NCBI GenBank assembly: GCA_021014325.1
Contig: CM037459.1
Location: 15,960,501-16,024,500 of the forward strand
From: Plazaster borealis
Taxonomy: Eukaryota; Echinodermata; Asteroidea; Forcipulatida; Labidiasteridae
DNA: 64,000 nt
Direction: 5' to 3'
The notes beneath the pieces were generated by a model. It made no database searches. It was not told where the DNA came from and saw only the letters and a list, made by a program, of their open reading frames with translations. The position numbers were made by a program, and so were the translations under genes. This document shows, piece by piece, positions 11,844-22,881 of the stretch. Position 1 is the stretch's first letter; each line of letters starts with the position of its first letter.

Positions 11844-13035
11844 TCATAATTCAAGAACTACACAACCGATTTTCAAACTTTGTTCAGTTATAAAATCCTT
11901 GGGCATTGGAGATTAGCCTTGGGTAACCGTGACCCCATATTGACCTTTACTTCCGGGTCAACCGGAAGTAAGACCATATCTCAAGAACTACACAACCGAT
12001 TTCAAACTTTTTTTCAGTTATAGACTCCTTGGGCATTGGAGATTAGCCTTGGGTAACCGTGACTCCATGTTGACCTTTACTTCCGGGTCAACCGGAAGTG
12101 GGACCATATCTCAAGAACTACACAACCGATTTTCAAACTGTTTTCAGTTATAGACTCCTTGGGCATTGGAGATTAGCTTCGGGTAACCGTGACCCCATGT
12201 TGACCTTTACTTCCGGGTCAACCGGAAGTAACACCATATCTCAAGAACTACTAAACCGATTTTCAAACTTGTTTCAGTTATAGACTCCTTGGGCATTGGA
12301 GATTAGCCTTGGGTAACCGTGACCCCATGTTGACCTTTACTTTCAGGTCAACTGGAAGTGAGACCATATCTCAAGAACTACACAACCGATTTTCAAACTT
12401 TTTACAGTTATAGACTCCTTGGGCATTGGAGATTAGCCTTGGGTACCGTGACCCCATGTTGACCTTTACTTCCGGGTCAACCGGAAGTGGGACCATATCT
12501 CAAGAACTACACAACCGATTTTCAAACTGTTTTCAGTTATAGACTCCTTGGGCATTGGAGATTAGCTTCGGGTAACCGTGACCCCATGTTGACCTTTACT
12601 TCCGGGTCAACCGGAAGTAACACCATATCTCAAGAACTACTAAACCGATTTTCAAACTTTTTACAGTTATAGACTCCTTGGGCATTGGAGATTAGCCTTG
12701 GGTAACCGTGACCCCATGTTGACCTTTACTTTCAGGTCAACCGGAAGTGAGACCATATCTCAAGAACTACACAACCGATTTTCAAACTTTTTACAGTTAT
12801 AGACTCCTTGGGCATTGGAGATTAGCCTTGGGTACCGTGACCCCATGTTGACCTTTACTTCCGGGTCAAACGAAAGTGACACCATATCTCAAGAACTACT
12901 CAACAGATTTTCAAACTGTTTTCAGGTATGGACTCCTTGGGCATTGGAGATTGGCCTTGGGTAACCGTGACCCCTTGTGACCTTTACTTCCGGATCAACC
13001 GGAAGTGACACCATATCTCAAGAGCTACAGTTGGT
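11844..13035. repeat. 130-bp tandem array, nine units, with three-unit higher-order period
   Basis: The marker GGGCATTGGAGATT recurs at about 11901, 12031, 12161, 12291, 12421, 12550, 12680, 12810 and 12939, a spacing of 129-130 bp. Each unit holds TTGACCTTTACTTCCGGGTCAACCGGAAGT, here given as TTGACCTTTACTTCC plus the dyad partner CCGGAAGT, and CTCAAGAACTACACAACCG. Units at 12161 and 12550 share the variant TTAGCTTCGGGTAACC, and neighbouring variants also match, giving a 389-bp higher-order repeat. The identical small open frames at 12098 and 12487 reflect this and are not genes. Confidence 0.9.
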
Positions 13036-13039
13036 TTTG

Positions 13040-14640
13040 TCGAAGCATGGTCATGGGACATGAACTCGGACATGTTGAAGGTTCTGGTACTTTGTATGAC
13101 TAGTGGTACTTACAGTTGAGATGTGTCGACGTTACGTGAACAGAGACTCATTCACTAACTTTTGATGAAAACTTATCGTCATGTTTACGAAATATTTTTC
13201 AATTACATTTAAGCAACTGCTAGTTTGTACAACAAGTATGACGTCATCCAATGATTTATTGTGTAATTAAATGTAATTAATTTTAATCAAATTTTGAATT
13301 CTTGGTTAAACAACCAGAACTAATAAATTAAAAAACGATAAATTCGTTGTTATTTTTTGAAAACAAAAATGGTATTTAAACCACTGCACGCATTCATGCA
13401 ACAACTCATGCATGTTTACTTTCGAGACACATTGTCAATGTAACTGTGAAGCTATCAAATGAAAAATGTACTGGTTAAATGTACACAATAGTGTCTAGAC
13501 TCCGAAGTTTATTTTAGTACATTGTGTCAGACAATAAACCATTGCAAGCAGCAATGCGATAAGTCATGAATGTTTTTATTTTCGAGACACATTTGTCAAG
13601 GTAACTGTGAAGCTATCAAATCGTCACCCACCGATTCCACGAACTGACACACATGTAGACAGTAAAAAGTAACAATTGTAGAAAACGGCATTTAATGTTG
13701 AAGGCTTTTAAAAAATCCCGCTTTTCTTTCAAACGTCACTAGTTTTCTGACAGTGGAGACTTGTTACTTTGAACTTTATACATGGTGCTTATGACTGCTT
13801 TTCGTCCTAAATAAATAAGCATTAGAGTTAAATATTTTGTGTTAGTACGTGAAATCAGAAATTAATTCAAAATGTTTTCGAGCTTGAAACATTAGTACCG
13901 TAGCTCAGAGTATTCCAGGATGGGAAACAACTTCTGACTCGACCAAGCATATTCTGTACATTTCAAAATTAAACTTATCTTTTTTGATAATCTTGAAAAA
14001 ATAATAGATGATTGATAGAGCGTGCTCTTACAGGTGGTGACTTCATAATTCCTTACATTATAACATCAGAGAACACAGTAGCATACTGTGTAGTCTTGGC
14101 CCAAGACGTCAGTGATCGATAGCGGATAGTGTACTGCGCTCGGTTACAACTCGCTATAGTGCGCCCTCTTGTGGCTTGAATTACCCAACTTGACTGGCTC
14201 GCACTAACGTCTTGGGAATCTCATAGCGCAAGTTGAATTGTGGGCGTCGCCGTTTTATGTAAATAAGACCGTTGTCAAGGTTGTGTAATGCATTATTTAA
14301 ATCCGCGAACAACATGGCAGCTCCCTGCACGCACGGATGTACAGTTGTACATGTACAGTACGTTGATCCGTGTGAACGCCGACCGACCCATGGTATAATG
14401 TCTAGTGACTACATACTGTGCCGCACAGTCTTATGGAGGTGTTTCTTTACCACACAGGCCATAGGACAGGAATTGAGGCGAGCGAAATCTATTGACACTG
14501 GTGACATCATGATGACGTCGCACAATGTTTTAGCCTAACAAACACATCTACAGTATCCCACAAGTACACAATCTAAAAACAGTTAATCGGACTTATACTT
14601 TTCGAGATATGGTGGTCTCAAGATTTGCTAATTATATTCA
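13040..14640. other. Atypical interior of Helentron-like copy 2
   Basis: A segment with TTTCGAGACACATTGTCAA plus GAAGCTATCAAATG occurs at 13420-13510 and again, diverged, at 13575-13640 and 14690-14830. Thus this part is itself repetitive. CATCATGATGACGTCG lies near 14505. The piece at 14480-14630 reappears inverted at about 49670-49810. No coding region is supported. Confidence 0.45.
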
Positions 14641-15343
14641 TCATACAACAAACCATTCCAAGCAGTTCTTCAACAAGGCATGGATTTTTACTTTCAGGAC
14701 ACATTTTGTCAATGTACTGTTAAACTATCAAATGTACAAATGTATGTACTGAATAATGTACAAATAGTGCCTAGACTCCAAAATTTTGTCAATGTAGCTG
14801 TAACAATCAAAACGTCACCGAGGCCACACACACGTAGATCCCAGTGAAAAGTAACAATCGGAGAAAACGGCGTTCAATGTTGAACGCTTTTTAAAATCCC
14901 GTTTACTTTCAAAACGCCTGAGTAATTTTACTGGTTTTCTTACAGCGGAGACTTGATGCTTTGATTTTCATTTTTATGGCGCTTTTGACTGCTTTTCGTC
15001 CTAAATTTGTTCAGGGTTCTCGCAACCTGATTTGGCATTACGCATTGTTAGTTTCTAAAACAGCCGTCCGTGCAAACCTCGCTAATAATCAAATGTCAGA
15101 CTTTGGAAAAATTCATAACTCGAGAACTACACAATGAATTTGTACAATCTATACATCATCGGACAGGTCTTTCAAAACCCAACAAACGCTACACAAAGTG
15201 TGACCCCATTTAATATGGAATTCCGGTTCAAAATTCAACAATCTTTTCATCAACTCAATAAAATAGTTCACACATTGACACAACACTGACCCCAATGAAA
15301 TCCGAACACCTAGTGTTTGTTCCAACAAACACTAAATCTCTAG

Positions 15344-16988
15344 TTTTTTCTTTTTTTCTTAATTAGGTGTTTGAGTGAAACTCGGAACACCTCTTGTTTT
15401 TGTTCGTTTTTTTTGTTCGTTTTTTTAATATTTATTTATTTTTATTTATTTAGGTGTTCGTGCAATAAGAGCATGAACACCTCTTGTTATTGTTCTGTTT
15501 TTTTAGGTGTTCATGCAATACAAGCACGAACACCTCTTTGTTTTTGTTCTGTTTTTAGGTGTTCGTGCAATATGAGCACGAACACCTCTTTGTTTTTGTT
15601 CTGTTTTTGAAAGTTTCTGTTTCTGAAGTTGATAATTTCACAAAATTCGTATCTCAAAAACTACTTATCACTTCAGCATAATTTTTGCATCAGGTTGTAG
15701 AACGTTGAGCCTGCTCAAACTTTTGAACAGAAATAACAACATTTTGACATTTACATCTTGTCTTATAACCACCGGCATTAAAGCGCACGTTTGTGTTGAT
15801 CCACTTAGATAACGCGAGATAGTGTAATAACACGTGTACAGATACATGTACATTGGACGTGTAGTTCAGTTTACATCAACTACATGTAAGAATAAATTTA
15901 GCATCGCTGTTACCTTGTATTGCGCACCTCGGCATAAAGATAATCCATCTAATACTTGAAAAATTCGTAACTCTTGAACCACACATTGGATTTTTACAAT
16001 CTGAACATCATCTGAAAGGTCTTTATAAAACCTAACATACGCTACACTAATTGTGACCCCGTTTGACCTTGACTTTCGGTTCAAAGTGGAAGTTGAAATT
16101 TAATGTTTCAAAATTCATAATTCCTGAACCACACAATGGATTTTTACAATCTATACATCATTGGAAAAGTAGGTAACAACTTAAAAAACGATACACAGAA
16201 TATGCCCCCATTTAACCTTGACTTCCGGTTCAAACCGGAAGATGAAATTGTATATTTGAAAAAATCATAACTGCTGAACCATACATTAGATGTTTATGAT
16301 CTATACATCATCAGAAAGGTCTCCGAAAACTTAACGAACGCTACACAAAGTGTGACCTCAATTGACCTTGACTTCCAGCTCAAACCAAAAATTTTACTTT
16401 AAGATTAAAACAATTCATAACACATGAACTATACATTGTCTTTTATAATCTATACATCATCAGCAAGTTGTCGAAAGACTTACCAAATGCTACACAAAAT
16501 GTGACCCTATTTGACCTTCACTTCCGGTTCAAACCGGAAGTTGAAGGTATTATTTGAAAAAAACGAAACTCCTAAACCAAAAAATGGGTTTTTTGATTTA
16601 ATACATCATTAGTAAGGTCTTCCAAAAGCCAACAAACGCTAAACAAAGTGTAAACCCATTTGACCTTGACTTCCGGTTCAAACCGGAAGTTGATGTTTGC
16701 ATATTTGAAACAATCATAACTCTAACCAAACAATGGATTTTTACAATCTACAATTCATCGGAAATGTCTTCAAACAATTTACAAACGCAACACAGAGTGT
16801 GACCTCATTTGACATTGACTTTCAGTTCAAACCGGAAGTTAAAGTTTTATATTGGAAAAAATTTAACTCCTGAACAAAATATTGGATAAATAAGGTAAAA
16901 TGTCGTCACCAATTCATTCAATCATAATTTGATGAGATCACTCACGAACACCTTGTTTTTGTTATTTAAACAAAAATTGAATGTCTAG
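15344..16988 (+). mobile_element. Helentron-like element, copy 3 (both ends visible)
   Basis: It begins immediately after the CTAG of copy 2 with a T-rich leader and a four-hairpin cluster. The body has dyads of ACTTCCGGTT with AACCGGAAGT near 16225, 16522 and 16675, each preceded by TTTGACCTTGACTTCCGG or a close variant and spaced roughly 130-150 bp. The 3' end is CACGAACACCTTG, a hairpin TTTTTGTT (16956-16963) with AACAAAAA (16969-16976), then TTGAATGT and CTAG at 16985-16988, followed by T. No protein-coding frame is seen. Confidence 0.65.
15365..15587 (+). repeat. Cluster of four 5'-type hairpins with compensating stem changes
   Basis: Hairpins lie at 15365-15392, 15452-15482, 15505-15535 and 15557-15587. 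All have the outline AGGTGTT..AACACCT and are followed by CTCTTG or CTCTTTG and TTTTTGTTCTG. The inner stems differ: GTTCGTGC pairs with GCACGAAC in the last, TTCATGC/GCACGAA in the third, and the first uses GTTTGAG/CTCGGAAC. Structure is kept better than sequence. Confidence 0.75.
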
Positions 16989-17692
16989 TTTTTTTTTCTT
17001 CTCCATCTTGGCCTCGGCACCTTCTGGACTTGAAGAATATGCCGAGGTCGGTTCGAGGCCGCCAGTTTCGACAAAAAATTCCCACCATTTACTTTTCCCC
17101 CAAAAATATTATCATGACAAAGTACAGTTACTGAAGTGGACGTGAGGTTTCGCAGACTGAAATTGGGCATACTTTACGAATGCGAAAGATGCAATTCACA
17201 TGCGCAACCGGATCAAAAAGATTACAGCTTTAAAATAGACTGGCTGCTGCTAATCGATACCAAGAAAAAAGCATTACCAAAAGTGATGATGCGGCATAGA
17301 AACCCCCCCCCCCCAATGCTTTGGAAACCAGTCTATTAAATACCGAGATTGACCGGTTTGGGTATGTCGATTGGGAGTAATTTGAAGAGAAAGGAAAAAG
17401 ACAACATAGTACCAGCTTCAGCCTCATTAAAATGCACGAATGCAAAGGAAATTCACAGCAATAGCCATCACTTCCAGAAATTGCGTTTGTATTGTAGATT
17501 TTTAATGAAGCTGTACATGTATCTGGACACCTCAATCCAAGCAACAACAAAACAGATAGATTTCACAAATGCAACAGTCAGGAAAGTAGAAGAATTTGCT
17601 TTAATGAAATAAAACTGTTAAAAAAAATATCACCTTTGTGTGAAGTTTAGCTCTTTTTACTTGTCCAATATATGTGTGCATAATATAACTGG
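16989..17692. other. Intron sequence after copy 3
   Basis: Starts with a T-run and TTCTTCTCC that resembles a rolling-circle leader, then GC-richer sequence with repeated GCCGAGG and a 12-base C tract at 17303-17314. No gene supported. Confidence 0.4.
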
Positions 17693-17812
17693 CCTTGGCC
17701 TCGGAACTGTGGCCTTGGCCTTGGCCTCGGTCCGAATGCTGTGACTCGGCCTTAGCCTTGGCCTCGGAGACCCAGGACTCGGACTCGGTCTTGGCCTTGA
17801 AGGTCGTGGACT
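17693..17812. repeat. GGCCTTGGCCTCGG degenerate tandem repeat
   Basis: Repeats of GGCCTTGGCCT and GACTCGG lie in short succession, broken by point changes. It is locally GC-rich compared with the flanks. Low-complexity repeat; the open frames over it on both strands are by-products. Confidence 0.7.
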
Positions 17813-17833
17813 CGACTGCAACACTGGTTTTCA

Positions 17834-18530
17834 CTTATGGCTTCACCAGGACACCATACTATCCCTGTAATAATCAAAAATACAGTTAGACAAAATGAGG
17901 GGCGCTATTTTAAGGCTATCAAAGTCTTTTGGTGTGAAAGATTTGACGTTAGTCAAGTTTTAATAAGGGAATAAAAGAGTGGCGACGAGTTCTTAAACGG
18001 CTGTTGAAAACCGGCAGGGTCGTGGCCGTGCAATATCGCACGGCCACGACCCTGCAAGGTTTTAAACGGCCGTTTAAGAACGAGTCACTACTCATTTATT
18101 CCCATTCATAAATGCCTTTTTGTTAAAAAGTGAAAGAATAAGGAAAATCGGTGGTAAAAAGACAATCTTTGACATCGAAGTTTGTACATTTTCAAAAACT
18201 TTTGTAAAATTCTGTTTTGTGCGCGTTTGGTTGTGTGTACGCGCGTGTACAAAAAGATTAGGCTACGCGCGGGAACTATAGCCATGTATTGCGTTCCGCG
18301 AAAGTAAATTGGCGGAGCTTGCGCGTCCAATACGCGAAGCCCAGCCGGTTATAAACACTCTTGGCTGTGCTTTATCATCCGTTTAAACATCCCCACGTGA
18401 CGTGCTTTCCACCAATAGGAATAGCGAAACTGTCTGGGGTATTTATGAATAGTAGTTTGTGTACTTCTATTAAACCAAGGAAGTTAATTGAGACATCAGT
18501 TGATACATCCATAATTTTTTTTTTTTTAAT
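17834..18530. mobile_element. Second copy of the 4.3-kb dispersed repeat, split by a palindromic MITE
   Basis: TTCACCAGGACACCATACT, GTCAAGTTTTAAT and, farther on, CTTCTATTAAACCAAGGAAG with GACATCAGTTGAT match 4267-4480 in the same order. The match is interrupted between about 17966 and 18440 by the hairpin element at 17967-18103 and some unrelated sequence. This dates the hairpin insertion after the dispersed repeat. Confidence 0.6.
17967..18103. mobile_element. 137-bp palindromic MITE
   Basis: Almost the whole element is an inverted repeat, from GGGAATAAAAGAGT to ..ACTCATTTATTCCC. The central stem is perfect over 18 bp: GCAGGGTCGTGGCCGTGC at 18014-18031 against 18038-18055, loop AATATC. Outer arms contain GTTCTTAAACGG and CCGTTTAAGAAC. 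A half copy occurs at 47606-47668, ending within the central stem. Non-coding. Confidence 0.8.
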
Positions 18531-19499
18531 AATTCAAAGAACTTGTCTTATATCGTCAAAAAAAGAACACTGGAGGATATATCAGAGGGCGTTGTTAATA
18601 AATATAATGAGGGCATCATATTTGAACAAGTTGAAAAACTATTTCATGCACAAAAAAATATATATTATAAAAATATATGTAATGTCACATCATCTTCTGG
18701 TTTGAATCAGAAGATGTGATCAAGTAAGGCTAAAAGGTCTTGTCAATAAAAGTATTTTAATTTTGTTGAGACCTCACTGATGATGGTTATAGTTTCATTT
18801 GTGAAAATCTGTTGTGTAGTTCAAGATTTAAGATTTTTTTGAATATTAAAAATTGAATTTATGTTGTTTAATACCTGACGACAACGTCACACTTGAATGG
18901 TAAGTAATTGTTAGAGCAGCAGGGTTTTAGCTCGGTTTTTGAAAAGTGTGCGTGTAGAATGAAAAAGTGAGTGTGCAACTTTTTTAGCATCAAAACTTGT
19001 GTGCAGTACGCGTGTAGCTTTTGTAGTCCCATGTGGCTGGGGTCATGGGCTCGCATTGGGGATTAGAAGCTATAATCGGACTAAATGGACCGTGTAAGCC
19101 TCGCGAAGAAAAGGTTACCATTGATTGAGCCATCAACTGTGGGAGATTAACGCGCCGGTGCAATTTTGTGCCATTTTTATTTTTGTCAGATCACTTTTGT
19201 CCACCCCAAAAACATATTGAGTGGTGGAATGATTACATTTAAAACTTACACTTCAATAAATAAAATTAGGAAACTTATGAGAAAATGAAGAAACATGCCA
19301 GTTTGTTTGTTAGAAGAATTATGTTAGTTTTGTGCCAATGATACATTCTGTATATATCCAGATTAAAAGTGAAAATCTGTGGAAAAAATAAAATTTTAGC
19401 AATCTCAGATGAATCAATTTTTAAGGTAAAATTAAGCAGACAGTTTGTCAATCTTGATAATATAATTTTAAATAAATATGCTGCAAAAAGAAAAGAAAC
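18531..19499. other. Intron 1 sequence without recognised features
   Basis: AT-rich DNA with poly-A/T runs. No coding, terminus or array is convincing. Confidence 0.4.
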
Positions 19500-19705
19500 A
19501 CAGTGTACTACACACGTATTCTTTTTAAAGTACTTGTACTCGTACTCAGAGATCCAATTAGTTGGTACTCAGCTGTTGGTCTTAGTACTTGGACATCAGA
19601 TTACTTGGTACTCGGATATTTGCACTCATACTCGATGGCCGAAGTACTTGTACTCAAGTACTACATGTACTTGTCCACATTAGTATTCTGCACATGTACT
19701 CAGCT
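19500..19705. repeat. GTACTTGTACTC degenerate repeat
   Basis: Variants of TACTTGTACTC, TACTCGGA and ACATGTACTC recur about ten times over 200 bp. A low-order repeat or part of an element terminus; no gene. Confidence 0.6.
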
Positions 19706-21203
19706 AAAAGGTACAAAAGGATCAAAATGGCAATCAGTGTCAAGAAGACAACAAGCATTTATTGATGCATTCAACCGCTAAACAATTAAAAGACCATAGA
19801 CTTTTCAAGAATTGTCATTATTAATTTTTAAAACTTTTTTAACATCATTCTTTGACCTTTTCAGACGATATTGCCTTTCATTCAAAAAAGAAGAAGCATC
19901 TTTTATATCAAGTCATGTGATAATTACATTAGCTTCTGCAAAGTTATTCTTTGGCCTCTGGCAATGTGTTTCACGTTGACAACAAAACAATGGCATGTTC
20001 ATTTCAATCCTGGGATTACCAAAAGTTTGGAACATTTATCATACAATGTATGATAGTATACCCTTGTCTAAACTAAATCGTAACCTATTTTTTTTTGCAA
20101 AAATCAGGAGCATCATCATCCTCATCATTCCTATCTTCATTGTCATCATCCTTTAAAAAAAATCAACATCATTACTAGACAGACTGGTATCCTAGATGTC
20201 TTCGAGCCTCAAAGCAATGACGTCATCAAAACCAGTGGAAGGCTTTTGAGAAGAAAGGCTGTTCCTTTTCCACTGTTTACACCAAAGATACAGATATAAT
20301 TTGTGCCCATGCTTCACTACATAAAACATGTTATTTTTTGCAGGGGGGGGGGGATAATTTGCCAATCATGGAAAATGAGTATGATGTATGTGAACAATTA
20401 ACCACTTTAATTGTGTGTGTGTGTACTTACATGTACCCTATTTTATGTACAGTAATGGCGACAGTACTTGCTTTCACGATAAACTTATTTATGTTTTACA
20501 CACGGAATACCAGGATTTGAAAGGATTTTATGAGTTTTAGGTAACAAAGCTATCTGTAGGTACAAGTAATAGAGGCATTAATTTGTATTTTCAAAGGTAG
20601 GCTGTGATTAGTTTCAACAACTTTGTTAACATTTTGTTTGTTTCAGACAGCAGTACAGTTGAGCAAACTTCTGTGCACAACTGTAACAAATGTTTACTGA
20701 ACTGTCTTATTTTTCCAACCTCAAAGTTTCAACTTGGTAAACCAAATAAAATAAATGTGCAAATCATAAAAGGTTGTTTCATTCTATACCCCAAAAATAC
20801 TCAACTTGTAACACATGAAACTAATCAATGGTTATGACTCAGAAGATGCCAGAAACGTTAAGAGAATATTTAATGTGGTTCATGACTCTTAATAAACCAA
20901 ATTTACATGCTGGATCCCCGGGGAGTGCACGAGAGGCACGGGTAAATAACTGTGTTTGGGGGGCACAATTCTTGTTCTAATGGTCTAAACAGATGAATAG
21001 ATGTTCCCTGAACCCACACACTAAAGATTAAAGCATTCCGGAATTTTACAAATTGGTTCACTACTAATTTTCAAAACATAGTACTTTCGAAAGGATTCGG
21101 TTTTTGTGCACACAATTAAGATTTTTGTTTGCACGTTACATTAGGATCTAGCTTTCCCACACTATTTGTCAACCTCTGAGTTCACTCACCCAGAAATCAC
21201 TAC
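19706..21203. other. Intron 1 sequence, CATCAT-rich stretch and G tract
   Basis: Degenerate CATCATCATCCTCATCATT lies near 20110-20155 and an 11-base G tract at 20343-20353. Splice-like sites exist but no frame with recognisable protein content. Confidence 0.4.
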
Positions 21204-21208
21204 AGTAT

Positions 21209-21828
21209 CAGGGTTCTGCCCACGGTGGTCGGTGCCGGAAAACCCGCCCGGCACTCGTGATTCCCCGACCACCACTGGCGGATTTTTCTCTTTTTCCGAC
21301 CACCACACATTTCCCCCTTTTATGCCCACTTCCTTCAAAACATTTAACAACATGTACAAATAAATTATTTACCAGTAAAAATTTCATCAAAAGTTTCGAG
21401 TAGCCTACTTCTTTGGTTTGAGTCTATTTTAATGATCCAGGATAGAGCATCTGTCCCGCCTGTACGGACGTACGATGCACACATCCAACGATCCAACGGA
21501 AACCTGCATTGATTTTACAATGGTTCCCAGTCATTCTGATTGTAGCTTTACGCTTGGAATAACATGATACCAGTTTCATGGTGTACGTGTTGCGTATCCT
21601 ATTCCACGGTATTGAATACAACGTAAAATGAACTACAGAGTAAGGCACCATGATGTTATGCTGTAAATTGTTTTCCCATGGCCGTAAAGGCGTGCGCGCA
21701 CTGTGTGGAGGCCTACATGTAAATTCACGGCACGATCGTGCACGGACACGATCGAAAGGAAATTGACTTGACCGTACTAGAGGAAAAAAAAATTTTCACC
21801 ACTAAAAAAAATCCTGGGCAGAACCCTG
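21209..21828. mobile_element. hAT-like non-autonomous DNA transposon, 5-bp target duplication
   Basis: Perfect 14-bp terminal inverted repeats CAGGGTTCTGCCCA (21209-21222, inverted at 21815-21828) are flanked on both sides by AGTAT (21204-21208 and 21829-21833). CAGGG-type ends are typical of the hAT superfamily. A 5-bp duplication is shorter than the usual 8 but is known for some hAT groups. The 620-bp interior (with repeated GACCACCA on the left) has no transposase. Confidence 0.8.
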
Positions 21829-21982
21829 AGTATATGAAAGATAAAGTGTTTAAAGGTATATGTGTAGTTAAAAAAGAAAAAAGAAAATCAGCGGAATTGA
21901 TCCACACAATTTGTAGTTAAAAAGAATATGAAGCTGGTCCTCGTGCCTGCTCCCCGTGGCTGCTCTGTGGGTCAATTCAGTT

Positions 21983-22105
21983 AGCCTTTTTGAGATATGG
22001 TGGACACTAGGAGTGCACTGTATGGTTTGGGTGTGTACAGACAAATTTACCCAAACCAAGTACTGTAGTGTTATAGTAATGTGTCCACCATATCTCAAAA
22101 TGGCT
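21983..22105. repeat. Long hairpin with 20-bp perfect stem, intron 1 near exon 2
   Basis: TTTTGAGATATGGTGGACAC (21988-22007) and its exact complement (22081-22100) enclose a second inverted pair, GGTTTGGGT (22024-22032) and ACCCAAACC (22049-22057). The flanks AGCC and GGCT extend the outer stem with one bulge. A shorter related half (GAGATATGGTGG) occurs near 14605 and inverted at 49685. Probably a fold-back element. Confidence 0.75.
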
Positions 22106-22151
22106 TATAAAGGGCGCTGTAACAAGTAATGGTGTCATCAAACATATTTTT

Positions 22152-22517
22152 GTAAAGGCAGCGTACACGTTTGGTAATGACTCTGATAATTAATGGCAAT
22201 AAAAACTTACTTGGTAAGAAGTAGAGCAGCCCTGGATAGTACTGCAGTTAGGGAAAAATATATCACTTTTATCCCCAAAAACATTTGAATCTGAGAAGCG
22301 TCGTGACGCGAAACGCTTCTCAGAGTGTGTATTCCAATGCAGATTATTCTTCCTGCATGGACATAACCGCTCCAGATTTTCGGCAGTATCACAAAAACGC
22401 TACCACCTTTTTAAATTAATTTTTTCACAGGTTAGTTTTATGGTATATATATCTACAACTATATAGGTTTGAAACAAACAATAGGCTACAATTACCCAAA
22501 GTGTACGATGCCTTTAA
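22152..22517. mobile_element. TTAA-type MITE with central palindrome
   Basis: The left end TGTAAAGGCAGCGTACAC and the right end GTGTACGATGCCTTTAA are inverted repeats, followed inward by GTTTGGTAAT and ATTACCCAAA. TTAA or a one-base variant borders each end, suggesting Kolobok/piggyBac-like TTAA target choice. A central stem CTGAGAAGCGT with ACGCTTCTCAG lies at about 22291-22323. A half relative occurs at 57550-57590. Non-coding. Confidence 0.65.
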
Positions 22518-22686
22518 AGCATGCATCTCAAAGATGATTTCATACACAGACAATACATCCAATTGTTTGTGTGCACTTTGACCTTCATGTAATCCTGACC
22601 ACTACCACTATGCATTGTGTAACGGTGCCACATTGGTTGGATTCGGTACAGTTTCTATTTATTCTTTTACTTTGTTTCTGTTTTAG

Positions 22687-22881
22687 GCTCTTGCAGCAGG
22701 ATGTGTGTTCATAGCAATCGAATTGATCCACTTCGTTGGTCCTTTGACGGGTTCTATCGTGGACAAGGTTGTGTTGTTGGCCCCAGCAGGCATCATGGTT
22801 GTCTTGACAATCCTTCTCTTTGTGATTGGAATGACAGGGCTGTGTGGAGCTTTTCAAGAAAGCAAATGTCTTCATGGAATG
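22687..22881 (+). CDS. Tetraspanin, coding exon 2 (rest of TM1, small loop, TM2)
   Basis: Sixty-five codons lie between a pyrimidine-rich acceptor ending TTTTAG (22681-22686) and a GTAGGT donor at 22882. The first residues (ALAAGCVFIAIEL) finish the TM1 begun in exon 1. HFVGPLTGSIVDK is the small extracellular loop. The stretch from PAGIMVVL to VIGMTGL is TM2. The end, CGAFQESKCLHGM, matches the tetraspanin intracellular-loop signature (Cys-Gly-Ala, a conserved Glu, then Cys-Leu) with Cys residues available for palmitoylation. Both introns are phase 0. The length is close to the corresponding exon of TSPAN3-type genes. There is no frameshift or stop, so the exon looks functional. Confidence 0.92.

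Larger units (their letters stand above)
10743..15343 (+). mobile_element. Helentron-like element, copy 2 (both ends visible)
   Basis: It starts directly after the CTAG of the preceding copy. The 5' hairpin at 10745-10775 has a perfect 12-bp stem (AGGTGTTCGGAG with its complement). The 3' end has subterminal CCGAACACC, a perfect 11-bp hairpin stem (TAGTGTTTGTT at 15311-15321 with 15324-15334), then AATCT and CTAG at 15340-15343, followed by T. The 5' AGGTGTTCGG is the inverse of the subterminal CCGAACACCT, the asymmetric inverted-repeat layout described for Helentrons. The body holds TGACGTCA palindromes (10925, 11246), a nine-copy 130-bp array and a less typical segment at 13040-14640. No transposase or Rep/Hel frame is present. 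Confidence 0.65.

Noticed and set aside
12098..12672. Two almost identical 61-residue open frames
   Set aside because: They fall on the 130-bp array at a 389-bp spacing and encode no recognisable protein; they are repeat by-products.
11844..13035. CRISPR-like array
   Set aside because: Units are contiguous 130-bp tandem repeats without unique spacers, in an intron of a eukaryotic gene.
17695..17889. Paired open frames on both strands with Ala/Ser/Glu-rich or Leu-rich peptides
   Set aside because: Low-complexity GGCCTTGG repeat; no conserved domain.
20912..20923. GGATCCCCGGGG, like a cloning polylinker
   Set aside because: Only 12 bases match and the flanks are ordinary AT-rich genome sequence; no vector sequence follows.
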